64,000 nt of DNA from assembly GCF_042675705.1 (NCBI RefSeq), contig NZ_JBHTJJ010000001.1; one strand, 5' to 3'. Made by a program: the position numbers and the translations under genes. Shown here one piece after another: positions 33,683 to 42,674 of this stretch; the first letter of the stretch is position 1, and each line of letters opens with the position of its first letter. The stretch comes from Ruegeria arenilitoris (GTDB lineage: Bacteria; Pseudomonadota; Alphaproteobacteria; Rhodobacterales; Rhodobacteraceae). The notes beneath the pieces were generated by a model, which did no database searches, was not told the origin of the DNA, and worked only from the letters and a program-made list of their open reading frames with translations.

Positions 33683-35506
33683 TTACCCCAGCATCCCCTT
33701 GCCGTGCCCGACCGCGGATTGCATCGTCTTTACCACGACAAACGCGTCCCGAAGATGACTTCGCTCAAAGTCCGACAATTCCGAGGGCGCAAGATAGTTG
33801 TCGGGCCTGTCGCCATTCCTGATCTGTTTGACCTGATGGTTCAACCGGGTTTCCGCGATCAGGTCATAGGCATCCAGCAGGTCCCGCGCGCCCGACGGGC
33901 TGAGCACCCCGGCGGCCTCGGCGGACTTGAGGCGCGCGCGGGTGTTCACCTCGGTCAATTCACCCTGCAGGCTGTAGACGCGGCCCAGATCGACCACGGG
34001 GACCACGCCGTTGTGTTTGAGGTCCAGCGTGTTGCGATGCTCGCCCGAGCGGATCGTGGCGATCCCGCGCAGCAGGCCCAGCGGCGGCGTGTGTTTCAGA
34101 GAATTCGAGATCATGTGCGCCACGAAAATCGAGTTCGCCCGGGCCGCGCGCAGAGTTTCGGCCTGCAGGTCTGAAAACAGATCGAACCGGCCACCGATGG
34201 GGCGCAGGTCGAACATGACCGAGGCCAGCATCTGCGCCTCGGGGTTGGGTTTGGCGATCCAGCCGTTGAAATAGTCGCGCCAGACCCGGACCGGCTGCCG
34301 CCAGCGCGGGTTGGTCGCCATCATGTCGCCGGGGCAATAGAAGTACCCGCAAGCATCCAGCCCGTCGGACACGAATTTGGCCAGCGCCTCGAAATAGGGC
34401 AGGTCGGCATCGGTGACGCTGTCATCCAGCATCAGGCAATTGTCCTGGTCGGACACGCCTGTCTGCTCTTGCCGGCCTTGCGATCCGCAGGCCAGCCACA
34501 GATAGGGGACGGGCGCCGGGCCGAGTTTCTGCTCGGCCAGCGCCAGCAGCCGGCGCGTCGCGGCGTCGGCGATGTCGGTGATCAGGCGGGTGACGATCTC
34601 GTGCCGGTTGCCCGCCGCCACCAGTTGTACCAGCAGGTTCGGGATCTCGGCCGTGACTGCGGCCATCTCGGTCGCCGACTCGGCCTGCGCGATGCGACTG
34701 ACCAACTCGGCCGAGCTGACGGCCTGGAACCGGGTCAGGTCGGTTTGGGTGACGATCCCGACCAGACGCCCGCCCTCGGTGATGGGGATATGGCCGATAC
34801 CGCGTTCCAGCATCGCGTGCAGCACGTCCGAGCCGATGTCACCGGGCGACAGGGTCAGCGGGTCCGGGGTCATGATCTGTGACACCGGGGTCGTCGGGGG
34901 CAGGGCGCCCGCCACGACCTTGCCCGACAGGTCCCGAACTGTGGCAATGCCGCGCAACGCACCGCGCTCGGTGATGCAGACCGACGAAATACCCCGGTCG
35001 CGCATCAGGCGGGCGGCTTCCTGAACGGTCGTTTCCGGGGTGCAGGTGGCCGGCTTGCGCGCCATCAGGGTTTCGACCCGGGTGGTGGCCAGCGATTGCT
35101 GTTCGGGTCGGGCAGGGCGGGCCCGGTTGAAGAATTTGGCGATGACGACGTGGCGCTTGAGCAGATCGGAAAACAGGTCGGTGGGGACGATCAGCAGAAC
35201 CGAGCGCGCGTCAGCCGTTGCCGTAGTCACCGCGCGCCCGTCGCGCATCAGCCCACGCTCGCCAAACGAGTTGCGCAGGCCCAGATGGGATACGACCGCG
35301 CCGTTTTCGTCGGTGATCTCGATTTGGCCTTCGTAGATGATGAACAGGCCGGGTAACTGCGCGCCACGGCGATAGATGACGGTGCCCTTGGGGATTTCGC
35401 GCGCTTCGATCCGGGCGGCGATGTCGGCCAGTTCCTCGACAGGCAGCGCGTCATAGGGGTGCACGGATTTCAGGAACCGGGTGATTTGATCAGGTGAAAG
35501 TGCCAT
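33683..35506 (-). CDS. cNMP-binding/CBS/DUF294 nucleotidyltransferase-like protein
   Basis: 607 aa. Cyclic-nucleotide-binding domain (residues 10-125), a pair of CBS domains (145-260), DUF294 nucleotidyltransferase with GSQGRQEQTGVSDQDN (341-356, metal residues D353 and D355) and the DUF294_C helical domain. GlnD-like transferase architecture without the ACT and HD domains. It is the standard companion of DUF4212/ActP-type symporters; it may modify or sense the acetate system through a nucleotide. Starts 108 bp after the symporter stop, behind a hairpin. Confidence 0.88.
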   Translation of the reverse strand: MALSPDQITRFLKSVHPYDALPVEELADIAARIEAREIPKGTVIYRRGAQLPGLFIIYEGQIEITDENGAVVSHLGLRNSFGERGLMRDGRAVTTATADARSVLLIVPTDLFSDLLKRHVVIAKFFNRARPARPEQQSLATTRVETLMARKPATCTPETTVQEAARLMRDRGISSVCITERGALRGIATVRDLSGKVVAGALPPTTPVSQIMTPDPLTLSPGDIGSDVLHAMLERGIGHIPITEGGRLVGIVTQTDLTRFQAVSSAELVSRIAQAESATEMAAVTAEIPNLLVQLVAAGNRHEIVTRLITDIADAATRRLLALAEQKLGPAPVPYLWLACGSQGRQEQTGVSDQDNCLMLDDSVTDADLPYFEALAKFVSDGLDACGYFYCPGDMMATNPRWRQPVRVWRDYFNGWIAKPNPEAQMLASVMFDLRPIGGRFDLFSDLQAETLRAARANSIFVAHMISNSLKHTPPLGLLRGIATIRSGEHRNTLDLKHNGVVPVVDLGRVYSLQGELTEVNTRARLKSAEAAGVLSPSGARDLLDAYDLIAETRLNHQVKQIRNGDRPDNYLAPSELSDFERSHLRDAFVVVKTMQSAVGHGKGMLG

Positions 35507-35531
35507 GGGTTCGCCCGTCCGCTTGAATGAA

Positions 35532-35560
35532 AAGCCCCGCCCGGGGGTTAGCCGGGCGGG
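35532..35560 (-). terminator. Terminator after the acetate symporter gene
   Basis: CCCGCCCGG (35536-35544) and CCGGGCGGG (35552-35560) give a perfect 9-bp stem. On the minus strand it is followed by GCTTTTC. It should at least attenuate transcription from the symporter into DUF294. Confidence 0.7.
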
Positions 35561-35614
35561 AAAAGTTGGTCGAGGGAAACGGCCCGTGATGCATCATCGC
35601 AGACCGCATCCGGC

Positions 35615-37399
35615 TCAGTGGTCCTGAGCCGCGCCCGCACCACGGGGAATGCGCACGCTTTCGACCAGATCCTTGATCTCCTGCGGGGTTTCCTTGGTCA
35701 TGCCGGCCACCACATAGGCGACGCAGAAGTTGACCATGGCACCGATCGCACCGAACGAGGTCGATTTGATCGGACCCAGCAGCGGGTCTGCATCGGTGAA
35801 CGAGTTGGTGCCCGGAATGAACAGCCAGCCCTTGTGCAGGAAGATGTAGACCAGGGTGACGGTCAGACCAGCCAGCATGCCCGCGACCGCGCCGGTGTTG
35901 TTGATGCGGGTCGAGAAGATCCCCATCATCAGCGCCGGGAAGATCGAGGCCGCCGCCAGACCGAAGGCCAACGCCACGGTTTGCGCCGCAAAGCCCGGAG
36001 GGTTGAGGCCCAGATAGGTGGCAACCACGATGGCCACGGCCATTGCGATCCGCGCCGCCAGAAGCTCGCCCTTTTCCGAGATGCTCGGGTTGATCGAGCC
36101 CTTGATCAGGTCGTGCGACACCGCCGACGAGATTGCCAGCAGCAGGCCCGCAGCGGTCGAAAGCGCAGCCGCAAGACCACCGGCCGCGACCAGACCGATC
36201 ACCCAACCCGGCAGGTTGGCGATTTCGGGGTTGGCCAGAACCAGGATGTCGCGGTTGAACTTGGTCAACTCGTTGCCGACCCAGCCCTTTTCTTCGGCAA
36301 GCGCCTGCATGTCGGCGTTCTGATCGTTGTAGTACTGGATCTTGCCGTCGCCGTTCTTGTCTTCCCAGTCCAGAAGGCCGGTTTTCTGCCAGGTGGCCAT
36401 CCAGTCATAGCGGGCATCGTTGTCGATCTGCTCGACCGAAACCGCGCCACCTTCGATACCGCCATTGGGCCACATCATGTCGGTGATGTTCAGGCGGGCC
36501 ATGGCGCCGACCGCGGGGGCGGTCAGGTACAGCAGCGCGATGAACACCAGCGCCCAACCGGCCGACCAACGTGCGTCAGACACTTTGGGAACAGTGAAGA
36601 ACCGCATGATGACGTGGGGCAGGCCGGCGGTGCCGATCATCAGCGACAGGGTGAACAGAACCATGTTCAGCGTGTTCGAATGATGAGCGGTGTATTCCGC
36701 AAAGCCCAGCTCGGCCACGATGGCATCCAGCTTGGTCAGCAGCGGCTCGCCACCGGCGGTGTCGCCGAACAGGCCCAGGGCCGGGATCGGGTTGCCGGTC
36801 AGCTGCAGCGAGATGAAGATCGCCGGGATCGTGTAGGCGGTGATCAGCACGCAGTACTGCGCGACCTGAGTATAGGTCACGCCCTTCATGCCGCCGAACA
36901 CCGCGTAGGCGAACACGACGCCTGCGCCGATCAGCAGACCGGTGGTGTTCGACACCTCCAGAAAGCGGCCAAAGGCCACGCCGACGCCGGTCATCTGGCC
37001 GATCACATAGGTGACCGAGGCCACGATCAGACAGATCACGGCCACGACACGCGCGGTTTGGCTGTAGAAACGGTCGCCGATGAATTCCGAAACCGTGTAC
37101 TTGCCGAATTTGCGCAGATAGGGCGCCAGCAGCAGCGCAAGCAGCACGTAGCCGCCGGTCCAGCCCATCAGAAACGAGCTGTTGTCATAGCCGGTAAAGG
37201 CAATCAGGCCCGCCATCGAGATGAACGAGGCCGCCGACATCCAGTCGGCCGCCGTGGCCATGCCGTTGGTGACCGGGTGAATGCCGCGCCCGGCGGCGTA
37301 GAATTCCGACGTGGACCCCGCGCGGGCCCAGATCGCGATGCCGATGTAGAGCGCGAACGACGCGCCCACGAACAGCAGGTTGATGGTAAACTGATCCAT
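35615..37399 (-). CDS. Sodium:solute symporter, acetate (ActP-like) family
   Basis: 594 aa with about thirteen membrane helices, SSF family of the VC_2705 subtype that pairs with DUF4212. Landmarks: FYAAGRGIHPVTNGMATAADWMSAASF (33-59) and the Na+-site helix GLAAALSTAAGLLLAISSAVSHD. A hydrophilic loop of about 70 residues (315-385) holds DKNGDGKI at 347-354, which is like a calcium-binding EF-hand loop. Imports acetate or another short carboxylate with Na+. It lies 15 bp after DUF4212 and near acs-adk. Confidence 0.87.
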   Translation of the reverse strand: MDQFTINLLFVGASFALYIGIAIWARAGSTSEFYAAGRGIHPVTNGMATAADWMSAASFISMAGLIAFTGYDNSSFLMGWTGGYVLLALLLAPYLRKFGKYTVSEFIGDRFYSQTARVVAVICLIVASVTYVIGQMTGVGVAFGRFLEVSNTTGLLIGAGVVFAYAVFGGMKGVTYTQVAQYCVLITAYTIPAIFISLQLTGNPIPALGLFGDTAGGEPLLTKLDAIVAELGFAEYTAHHSNTLNMVLFTLSLMIGTAGLPHVIMRFFTVPKVSDARWSAGWALVFIALLYLTAPAVGAMARLNITDMMWPNGGIEGGAVSVEQIDNDARYDWMATWQKTGLLDWEDKNGDGKIQYYNDQNADMQALAEEKGWVGNELTKFNRDILVLANPEIANLPGWVIGLVAAGGLAAALSTAAGLLLAISSAVSHDLIKGSINPSISEKGELLAARIAMAVAIVVATYLGLNPPGFAAQTVALAFGLAAASIFPALMMGIFSTRINNTGAVAGMLAGLTVTLVYIFLHKGWLFIPGTNSFTDADPLLGPIKSTSFGAIGAMVNFCVAYVVAGMTKETPQEIKDLVESVRIPRGAGAAQDH

Positions 37400-37414
37400 T
37401 GTTCCGTCGCTCCC

Positions 37415-37699
37415 TTATTCTTCTTCGACGCCGTATTCGGCATCCAGCTTGTTCATGCGCCAGGCGTAGAAGAAGATCAGCGCCAGAAAGACCAGGATCG
37501 AGCCTTGCTGCGCGAACCAGAAGCCCAGGTCGGTGCCGCCGACGGCGATGCCCGACAGCAACGGGCGCAGCAGAATGCCGAACCCGAAAGATACCAGCGC
37601 CCAGATGATGAGGCTGATGTAGATGAGACGCAGGTTTGCCTGCCAATAGCCCTTGTCGGACTCGGCAGTCTGCGCGGAGTTTGTTGAATTATCCGCCAT
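37415..37699 (-). CDS. DUF4212 small subunit of the symporter
   Basis: 94 aa from ATG 37699 with AAGGAGG upstream. YWQANLRLIYISLIIWALVSF-type first helix and AQQGSILVFLALIFFYAWRMNKLD second helix define DUF4212. This family works as an accessory subunit of the adjacent symporter. The last residues GVEEE are acidic and cytoplasmic. The start chosen excludes an upstream Arg/Pro-rich extension that has no ribosome site. Confidence 0.88.
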   Translation of the reverse strand: MADNSTNSAQTAESDKGYWQANLRLIYISLIIWALVSFGFGILLRPLLSGIAVGGTDLGFWFAQQGSILVFLALIFFYAWRMNKLDAEYGVEEE

Positions 37700-37881
37700 T
37701 GCGGTTTCCTCCTTGGTTCCTCCAGGGCGGCCCGGTGCATTTGTCCTCCGGCGAAGGGCCGCCATTCGATTGCGCCGAGCGCCGCGATGGCGCCAGGCAA
37801 AGCTTCTCAGGTCCGCCAGAGCGGTTCCGTTGAAGAAACTCGTGTCGGGGTCAGTGCCCGCTTTGGGGAGTCCTCTTCCCC

Positions 37882-38565
37882 TTACCGCATCGCGTCGCCC
37901 ACGATGCTTTCCAGGCCATGGGCGATCTGATCGATCTGCCCCATGGCATCCAGTTTTCTGAGTACGCCGCGATCCTTGTAGTAGTCGATCAGTGGAGCGG
38001 TTTGTTCGTGATAGGCCTCCAGCCGGGACGCCACAGTTTCGGCATTGTCATCGGCGCGGCGGCTGAATTCGGTGCTGCCGCACTTGTCACAAACACCGTC
38101 TAACTTCGGCTGCTTGTACTGATCGTGATAGCCTTCACCGCACATTGCACAGGTGTAGCGTCCGGAGATCCGGGTGACCATCTCGGCGTCCTCGACCTCG
38201 AGGCTGATGGCCGCATTAACCTTCTGTCCGTTTTCGGCCAGCAGCTTGTCCAACGCTTCGGCCTGAACCGTGGTGCGGGGAAACCCATCCAGGATGACAC
38301 CGCGCGCGCAATCGGGCTCGGCAATGCGATCGCGCAGGATCGCGATGACGATATCATCGCTGACTAGGTCGCCGGCTTCCATCACCGCTTTTGCGGCCTT
38401 TCCGGCCTCGGTCCCGGCAGCAACCGCAGCGCGCAACAGGTCGCCGGTGCTAAGCTGCACCAGGCCAAATTTCTGTTCCAGCATTCGCGCCTGTGTGCCC
38501 TTCCCGGCGCCCGGAGGGCCGAGAAGGATCAGGACAGCGGGCTTTGTGATTGTTTCAGCCTGCAT
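37882..38565 (-). CDS. adk: Adenylate kinase
   Basis: 227 aa from ATG 38565, with an alternative GTG at 38568. P-loop GPPGAGKGTQ, AMP-binding LSTGDLLRAAV, DGFPRT and a long LID with a zinc motif CAMC...CDKC. It converts AMP + ATP into two ADP. It begins 7 bp after the acs stop, and acs makes AMP for each acetate activated, so the pair recycles AMP. Whether a second adk exists elsewhere, as in the ribosomal protein operon of related genomes, cannot be seen here. Confidence 0.93.
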   Translation of the reverse strand: MQAETITKPAVLILLGPPGAGKGTQARMLEQKFGLVQLSTGDLLRAAVAAGTEAGKAAKAVMEAGDLVSDDIVIAILRDRIAEPDCARGVILDGFPRTTVQAEALDKLLAENGQKVNAAISLEVEDAEMVTRISGRYTCAMCGEGYHDQYKQPKLDGVCDKCGSTEFSRRADDNAETVASRLEAYHEQTAPLIDYYKDRGVLRKLDAMGQIDQIAHGLESIVGDAMR

Positions 38566-38572
38566 CACGCCC

Positions 38573-40537
38573 TCACTTGTTGGCCCGGTTGGCGATCAGA
38601 TCTTCGACGACGGACGGGTCGGCCAGGGTCGAGGTGTCGCCCAGCGAGCCGAAGTCGTTCTCGGCGATCTTGCGCAGAATGCGGCGCATGATTTTGCCCG
38701 AACGCGTCTTGGGCAGGCCCGGGGCCCATTGGATCACGTCGGGGCTGGCGATCGGGCCGATTTCTGTCCGAACCCATGTGCGGAGCTCTTTCAGCAATTC
38801 ATCCGAGGGCTCTCGGTCATTCATCAGGGTGACGTAGCAATAGATGCCTTGGCCCTTGATTTCATGGGGATAACCAACGACGGCCGCTTCGGCGACCGCG
38901 GCGTGAGCCACCAGCGCGCTTTCGACTTCTGCGGTGCCCATGCGGTGGCCCGAAACGTTGATCACGTCATCGACGCGGCCCGTGATCCAGTAATCGCCAT
39001 CTTCGTCGCGGCGGCAGCCGTCACCGGTGAAGTAATACCCCTTGTAGTCCGAGAAATAGGTCTTCTCGAACCGCTCATGGTCGCCCCAGACGGTACGCAT
39101 TTGGCCCGGCCAGCTGTCCTTGATGCACAGCACGCCTTCGACTCCGTTTCCGGTGATTTCGACACCCGACTGCGGATCCAGCACGACGGGTTGAACGCCA
39201 AAGAAGGGCTTCATCGCCGAGCCGGGCTTGGTCGCATGCGCGCCGGGCAGGGGGGTCATCATGTGGCCACCGGTCTCGGTCTGCCACCAGGTGTCAACGA
39301 TCGGGCATTTGCCCTTGCCGACCACGTCATTGTACCAGTTCCAGGCTTCGGGGTTGATGGGTTCGCCCACCGTGCCGAGTGTTTTCAGGGAACTCAGGTC
39401 GCATTTTTCTACGAACTCGTTGCCCTGACCCATAAGCGCGCGGATCGCGGTCGGTGCCGTGTAGAACTGGTTGACCTTGTGCTTCTCGCAAACCTGCCAG
39501 AACCGCGAGGCGTCGGGATAGGTCGGCACGCCTTCGAACATCAGTGTGGTCGCGCCATTGGCCAGCGGGCCGTAGACGATGTAGCTGTGGCCAGTGACCC
39601 AGCCCACATCGGCGGTGCACCAGTAGATGTCGCCGTCATGATAGTCGAAGGTGATTTCGTGGGTCATCGCGGCGTAAACCAGATACCCACCCGTGGTGTG
39701 CACCACACCTTTCGGCTGTCCGGTCGAGCCCGAGGTGTAGAGGATGAACAGCGGGTCTTCGGCGTTCATCTCGGCCGGGGCGCAATAGTCGTCGGCCTCC
39801 AGCGCCATTTCGTTGTAGTCGTAGTCGCGCCCGTCGATCCAGGTGGTCTGGCCACCGGTGCGCTTGACCACCAGACACTTTACCGTGTCCTTGCAATGCA
39901 GCAGCGCGGCGTCGGCGTTCGATTTCAGCGGAGTCTTGCGGCCGCCGCGCGGGGCTTCGTCGGCGGTGATGATGACCTTGGCGTCACAACCGTTGACCCG
40001 AGCGGCCAGTGCGTCAGGCGAGAAGCCGGCAAACACGATCGAGTGGATCGCGCCGATGCGGGCACAGGCCAGCATGGCATAGGCGGCCTCGGGGATCATC
40101 GGCAGATAGATGACGACCCGGTCGCCTTTGCGCACGCCCATCGATTCGAGGATGTTGGCCATACGGCAGGTGCGGCGGTGCAGCTCGGCATAGGTGATGT
40201 GCTGGGCTTCGTCGTTCGGATCATCCGGTTCCCAGATGATCGCGGTCTGATCGCCGCGGGTCTTCAGGTGACGGTCCAGGCAGTTGGCCGAGACGTTCAG
40301 CGTGCCGTCAGCATACCAGTTGATCTTGACCGAGCCGAAGTCGTAGTTGACGTCCTTGACCTGGGTGTAGGGCTTGATCCAGTCGATCCGCTTGCCATGC
40401 TCACCCCAGAATTTCACGGGGTCGTTGACAGATGCCTCGTACATCTGGGTGTATTTTTCGGCATCGACATGAGCGCGAGCGACGGTTTCTGCGGATGGCG
40501 GAAATACCTTGGCTTCTGCCTGGGCAGCGGTGGTCAT
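38573..40537 (-). CDS. acs: Acetyl-CoA synthetase
   Basis: 654 aa, the usual length. The AMP-forming signature YTSGSTGQPKGVVH, the WCTADVGWVTGHSYI motif and the C-terminal PKTRSGKIMRR with K615, the lysine that is acetylated and switched off by Pat/CobB-like enzymes in other bacteria. Converts acetate, ATP and CoA to acetyl-CoA, AMP and PPi. First gene of acs-adk; DUF4212/symporter follow 182 bp later. The upstream region has two TTTGTAAA repeats. Confidence 0.95.
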   Translation of the reverse strand: MTTAAQAEAKVFPPSAETVARAHVDAEKYTQMYEASVNDPVKFWGEHGKRIDWIKPYTQVKDVNYDFGSVKINWYADGTLNVSANCLDRHLKTRGDQTAIIWEPDDPNDEAQHITYAELHRRTCRMANILESMGVRKGDRVVIYLPMIPEAAYAMLACARIGAIHSIVFAGFSPDALAARVNGCDAKVIITADEAPRGGRKTPLKSNADAALLHCKDTVKCLVVKRTGGQTTWIDGRDYDYNEMALEADDYCAPAEMNAEDPLFILYTSGSTGQPKGVVHTTGGYLVYAAMTHEITFDYHDGDIYWCTADVGWVTGHSYIVYGPLANGATTLMFEGVPTYPDASRFWQVCEKHKVNQFYTAPTAIRALMGQGNEFVEKCDLSSLKTLGTVGEPINPEAWNWYNDVVGKGKCPIVDTWWQTETGGHMMTPLPGAHATKPGSAMKPFFGVQPVVLDPQSGVEITGNGVEGVLCIKDSWPGQMRTVWGDHERFEKTYFSDYKGYYFTGDGCRRDEDGDYWITGRVDDVINVSGHRMGTAEVESALVAHAAVAEAAVVGYPHEIKGQGIYCYVTLMNDREPSDELLKELRTWVRTEIGPIASPDVIQWAPGLPKTRSGKIMRRILRKIAENDFGSLGDTSTLADPSVVEDLIANRANK

Positions 40538-40966
40538 TCTGAGGCTCCTCCCTCTGACTGGACTTCAGGTGGACCGAGTTTGCCCAATTGATTGGCATTG
40601 TCGATCCGTTTCCTCCCCGGTCGGGATAATACGCCTTCGAGAAAAGAAAGAAATAAATTGCCGTAATACTTGGATTTGTTTGTAAACAACTTTCCGTTTC
40701 AGGGGGAATTTTGTAAATTCGACAGAGTTGAGTTTGCGATAACATGATAAAAAACAATAATTTAAAGATCTAAGAACTGTTAACGGTCCAGGACGACGTC
40801 TTTTCTCCTGTGGGTCGAACGTGTCGGCCCGGCTTTCTGGGCCGTGCAGAAATCACCGCTTGCGCGGGTGTACCATTCGGGCAGCGGGGCTTGGCACGTG
40901 TCGATGTTGGCGCTAGCTTGACTCGCAAGCGCCCCGGGAGGGGGTGCACCAATGGGAGAGATCATT
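40538..40966. promoter_or_regulatory. Divergent acs / TRAP transporter promoter region
   Basis: 429 bp without a gene, with an AT-rich core at about 40630-40790, unlike its surroundings. TTTGTAAA occurs twice in direct orientation at 40679-40686 and 40710-40717, 31 bp apart (three helical turns), with a weaker TTTGCGAT at 40733. This resembles the TTTGCAAA-like boxes reported for RamB/ScfR acyl-CoA-sensing regulators, which is an uncertain comparison. A GCTTG-ACTCG-CAAGC hairpin at 40916-40930 lies just before the TRAP start. Confidence 0.5.
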
Positions 40967-41983
40967 ATGAACAAGATGTTGAGCGGAGCGGCCATCGCCG
41001 CCCTTGGCGTTGCTTTTGTCACCGAGGCGGCTGCGACCGAGTGGAATGCCTCGGTCTGGGGCAAGCGCCGCGCCTTCACCGAACATGTTGAGAAACTGGC
41101 CGAACTGGTCAGCGAGAAAACCGATGGCGCGTTCACCATCAACGTCAGCTATGGCGGCCTTTCCAAGCCCAAGGAAAACCTGGACGGCATCGAAATCGGC
41201 GCCTTCGAGATGGCCCAGTTCTGCGCTGGTTACCATCGCGACAAGAACCGCGCGATCACCGTTCTGGAACTGCCGTTTCTGGGCGTGAACACGCTGGATG
41301 AGGAAGTGGCCGTCAGCCACGCGGTCTACGATCACCCTGCGGTCAAGGAAGAGATGGCTCAGTGGAACGCTCGGATCCTCATGACCTCGCCGATGCCGCA
41401 GTACAATCTGGTCGGGAAAGGCGAGCCGCGTGACGAACTGGCAGAGTTTGAAGGTATGCGCGTTCGTGCGACCGGGGGCCTTGGTCAGGCGTTCGAGGCC
41501 GTTGGTGCCGTTCCGACATCGGTTCCGGCGACCGAAGCCTATAATGCGATGCAGTCAGGTGTCGTGGACACCGTCGCATTTGCCCAGCACGCACACCTGT
41601 CGTTCGGCACCATCAATGAGGCCGACTGGTGGACCGCGAACCTGAACCCCGGCACGGTGAATTGCCCGGTGGTCGTGAACATCGACGCCTATGAAGCATT
41701 GCCGCCGGAGCACCGTGAGGCGCTGGACAGCTCGATCGACGAGGCGATTGACCACTACCTGACCAACTACGGTGAGCTGCTGAAAAAGTGGGATGGCGTG
41801 CTCGAAGAAAAGGGCGTTCAGAAAGTCATGATCGATGACTCTGTTCTGGACGAGTTCCGTGCCAACGCGGCCGACCCGATCCGCGACCAGTGGATTGCCG
41901 ACATGTCCGCGCAAGGCCTGCCGGCGCAGGATCTGTATGATCTGGTGCAGGCAACGCTGAAGCAGCAGCGCGGCGGCAACTGA
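40967..41983 (+). CDS. TRAP transporter solute-binding protein (DctP family)
   Basis: 338 aa from ATG 40967 (GGGAGAG upstream; the ATG at 40952 lies before this site). Signal peptide to about residue 21, then a DctP fold. The conserved R in GMRVRATGGLGQAF is the carboxylate-binding arginine. EAYNAMQSGVVDTVAF and a WWTANLNPG segment follow. The ligand is an organic acid; its place next to acs and 2.3 kb from ornithine cyclodeaminase does not decide which. A hairpin follows before the permease genes. Confidence 0.88.
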   Translation: MNKMLSGAAIAALGVAFVTEAAATEWNASVWGKRRAFTEHVEKLAELVSEKTDGAFTINVSYGGLSKPKENLDGIEIGAFEMAQFCAGYHRDKNRAITVLELPFLGVNTLDEEVAVSHAVYDHPAVKEEMAQWNARILMTSPMPQYNLVGKGEPRDELAEFEGMRVRATGGLGQAFEAVGAVPTSVPATEAYNAMQSGVVDTVAFAQHAHLSFGTINEADWWTANLNPGTVNCPVVVNIDAYEALPPEHREALDSSIDEAIDHYLTNYGELLKKWDGVLEEKGVQKVMIDDSVLDEFRANAADPIRDQWIADMSAQGLPAQDLYDLVQATLKQQRGGN

Positions 41984-41993
41984 TAAAAAACAG

Positions 41994-42015
41994 CCGGGGG
42001 CTGAAATGCCCCCGG
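41994..42015 (+). terminator. Intercistronic hairpin after the TRAP binding-protein gene
   Basis: CCGGGGGC (41994-42001) and GCCCCCGG (42008-42015) pair perfectly with a 6-nt loop. No T-run follows, so it is more likely a partial terminator or mRNA 3'-end stabiliser that keeps binding-protein levels above permease levels. Confidence 0.6.
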
Positions 42016-42041
42016 AATCATCTGGAACAGGGGACAACCGG

Positions 42042-42671
42042 ATGGCAGGACACGCCACGGTATTGGAGGACGGCAGCCTCCTGAGCCGTCTCGACCGGCA
42101 ATTGCTGCGACTTGAACGATTTCTGGCCCTTCTCAGTGGCATCGCCGTTTTCGGTTTGATGGTGTTGGCTGTTGTGTCCGTCAGCGGCCGCAACGCGATC
42201 AACGCCCCATTGCCGGGCTATGTCGACTGGATCGAGCAGGCCATGCCTCTGATCGCGTTTCTTGGCATTTCCTACGTTCAACGGGACGGCGGGCACATCC
42301 GCATGGACATCGTGATTGCACGTCTGCACGGGCGCGCAATGTGGTTGTTCGAGCTGATTTCGGTCGTGTTGATCCTTGTCCTGATGTTGGCGTTGGTCTG
42401 GGGCAGCTGGTCCCATTTCGATCGATCGTTTGATTTCGGCGCACCGATGTGGAGCCGTGACAGCTCGATCGACATCGGTATTCCGATCTGGCCGGCCAAG
42501 CTGTTGGCGCCAGTTGCCTTCTCCGTTTTGTGTCTGCGGTTGTGTCTCCAGATCTGGGGGTATGGTCGGGCGTTCCTGTTGGGGCTGGAATCTCCGGTTG
42601 CGGTGCCGCTGATCCAGGACGCCGCCGCGCAGGCCGCGGCCGAAGCCGAGCAGTTTGAGAGGCAGGACTGA
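42042..42671 (+). CDS. TRAP transporter small permease (DctQ)
   Basis: 209 aa from ATG 42042; the frame opens at 42006 inside the hairpin, so the later ATG is preferred. Four membrane helices (about residues 27-47, 66-82, 98-120, 150-170), with YVDWIEQAMPLIAFLGISYVQRDGGHIRMD as the family core. It anchors the DctM subunit and the binding protein. A cytoplasmic tail rich in Ala/Glu follows. 3 bp before DctM. Confidence 0.88.
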   Translation: MAGHATVLEDGSLLSRLDRQLLRLERFLALLSGIAVFGLMVLAVVSVSGRNAINAPLPGYVDWIEQAMPLIAFLGISYVQRDGGHIRMDIVIARLHGRAMWLFELISVVLILVLMLALVWGSWSHFDRSFDFGAPMWSRDSSIDIGIPIWPAKLLAPVAFSVLCLRLCLQIWGYGRAFLLGLESPVAVPLIQDAAAQAAAEAEQFERQD

Positions 42672-42674
42672 CAA

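Noticed and set aside
35618..37687. A 689-codon plus-strand frame opposite the acetate symporter
   Set aside because: Histidine/arginine/glutamine-rich shadow of the transmembrane gene; the minus frame has clear SSF motifs.
38270..40591. A 773-codon plus-strand frame opposite acs and adk
   Set aside because: Same reason: composition shadow of conserved acs and adk; no start signal and no recognisable family.
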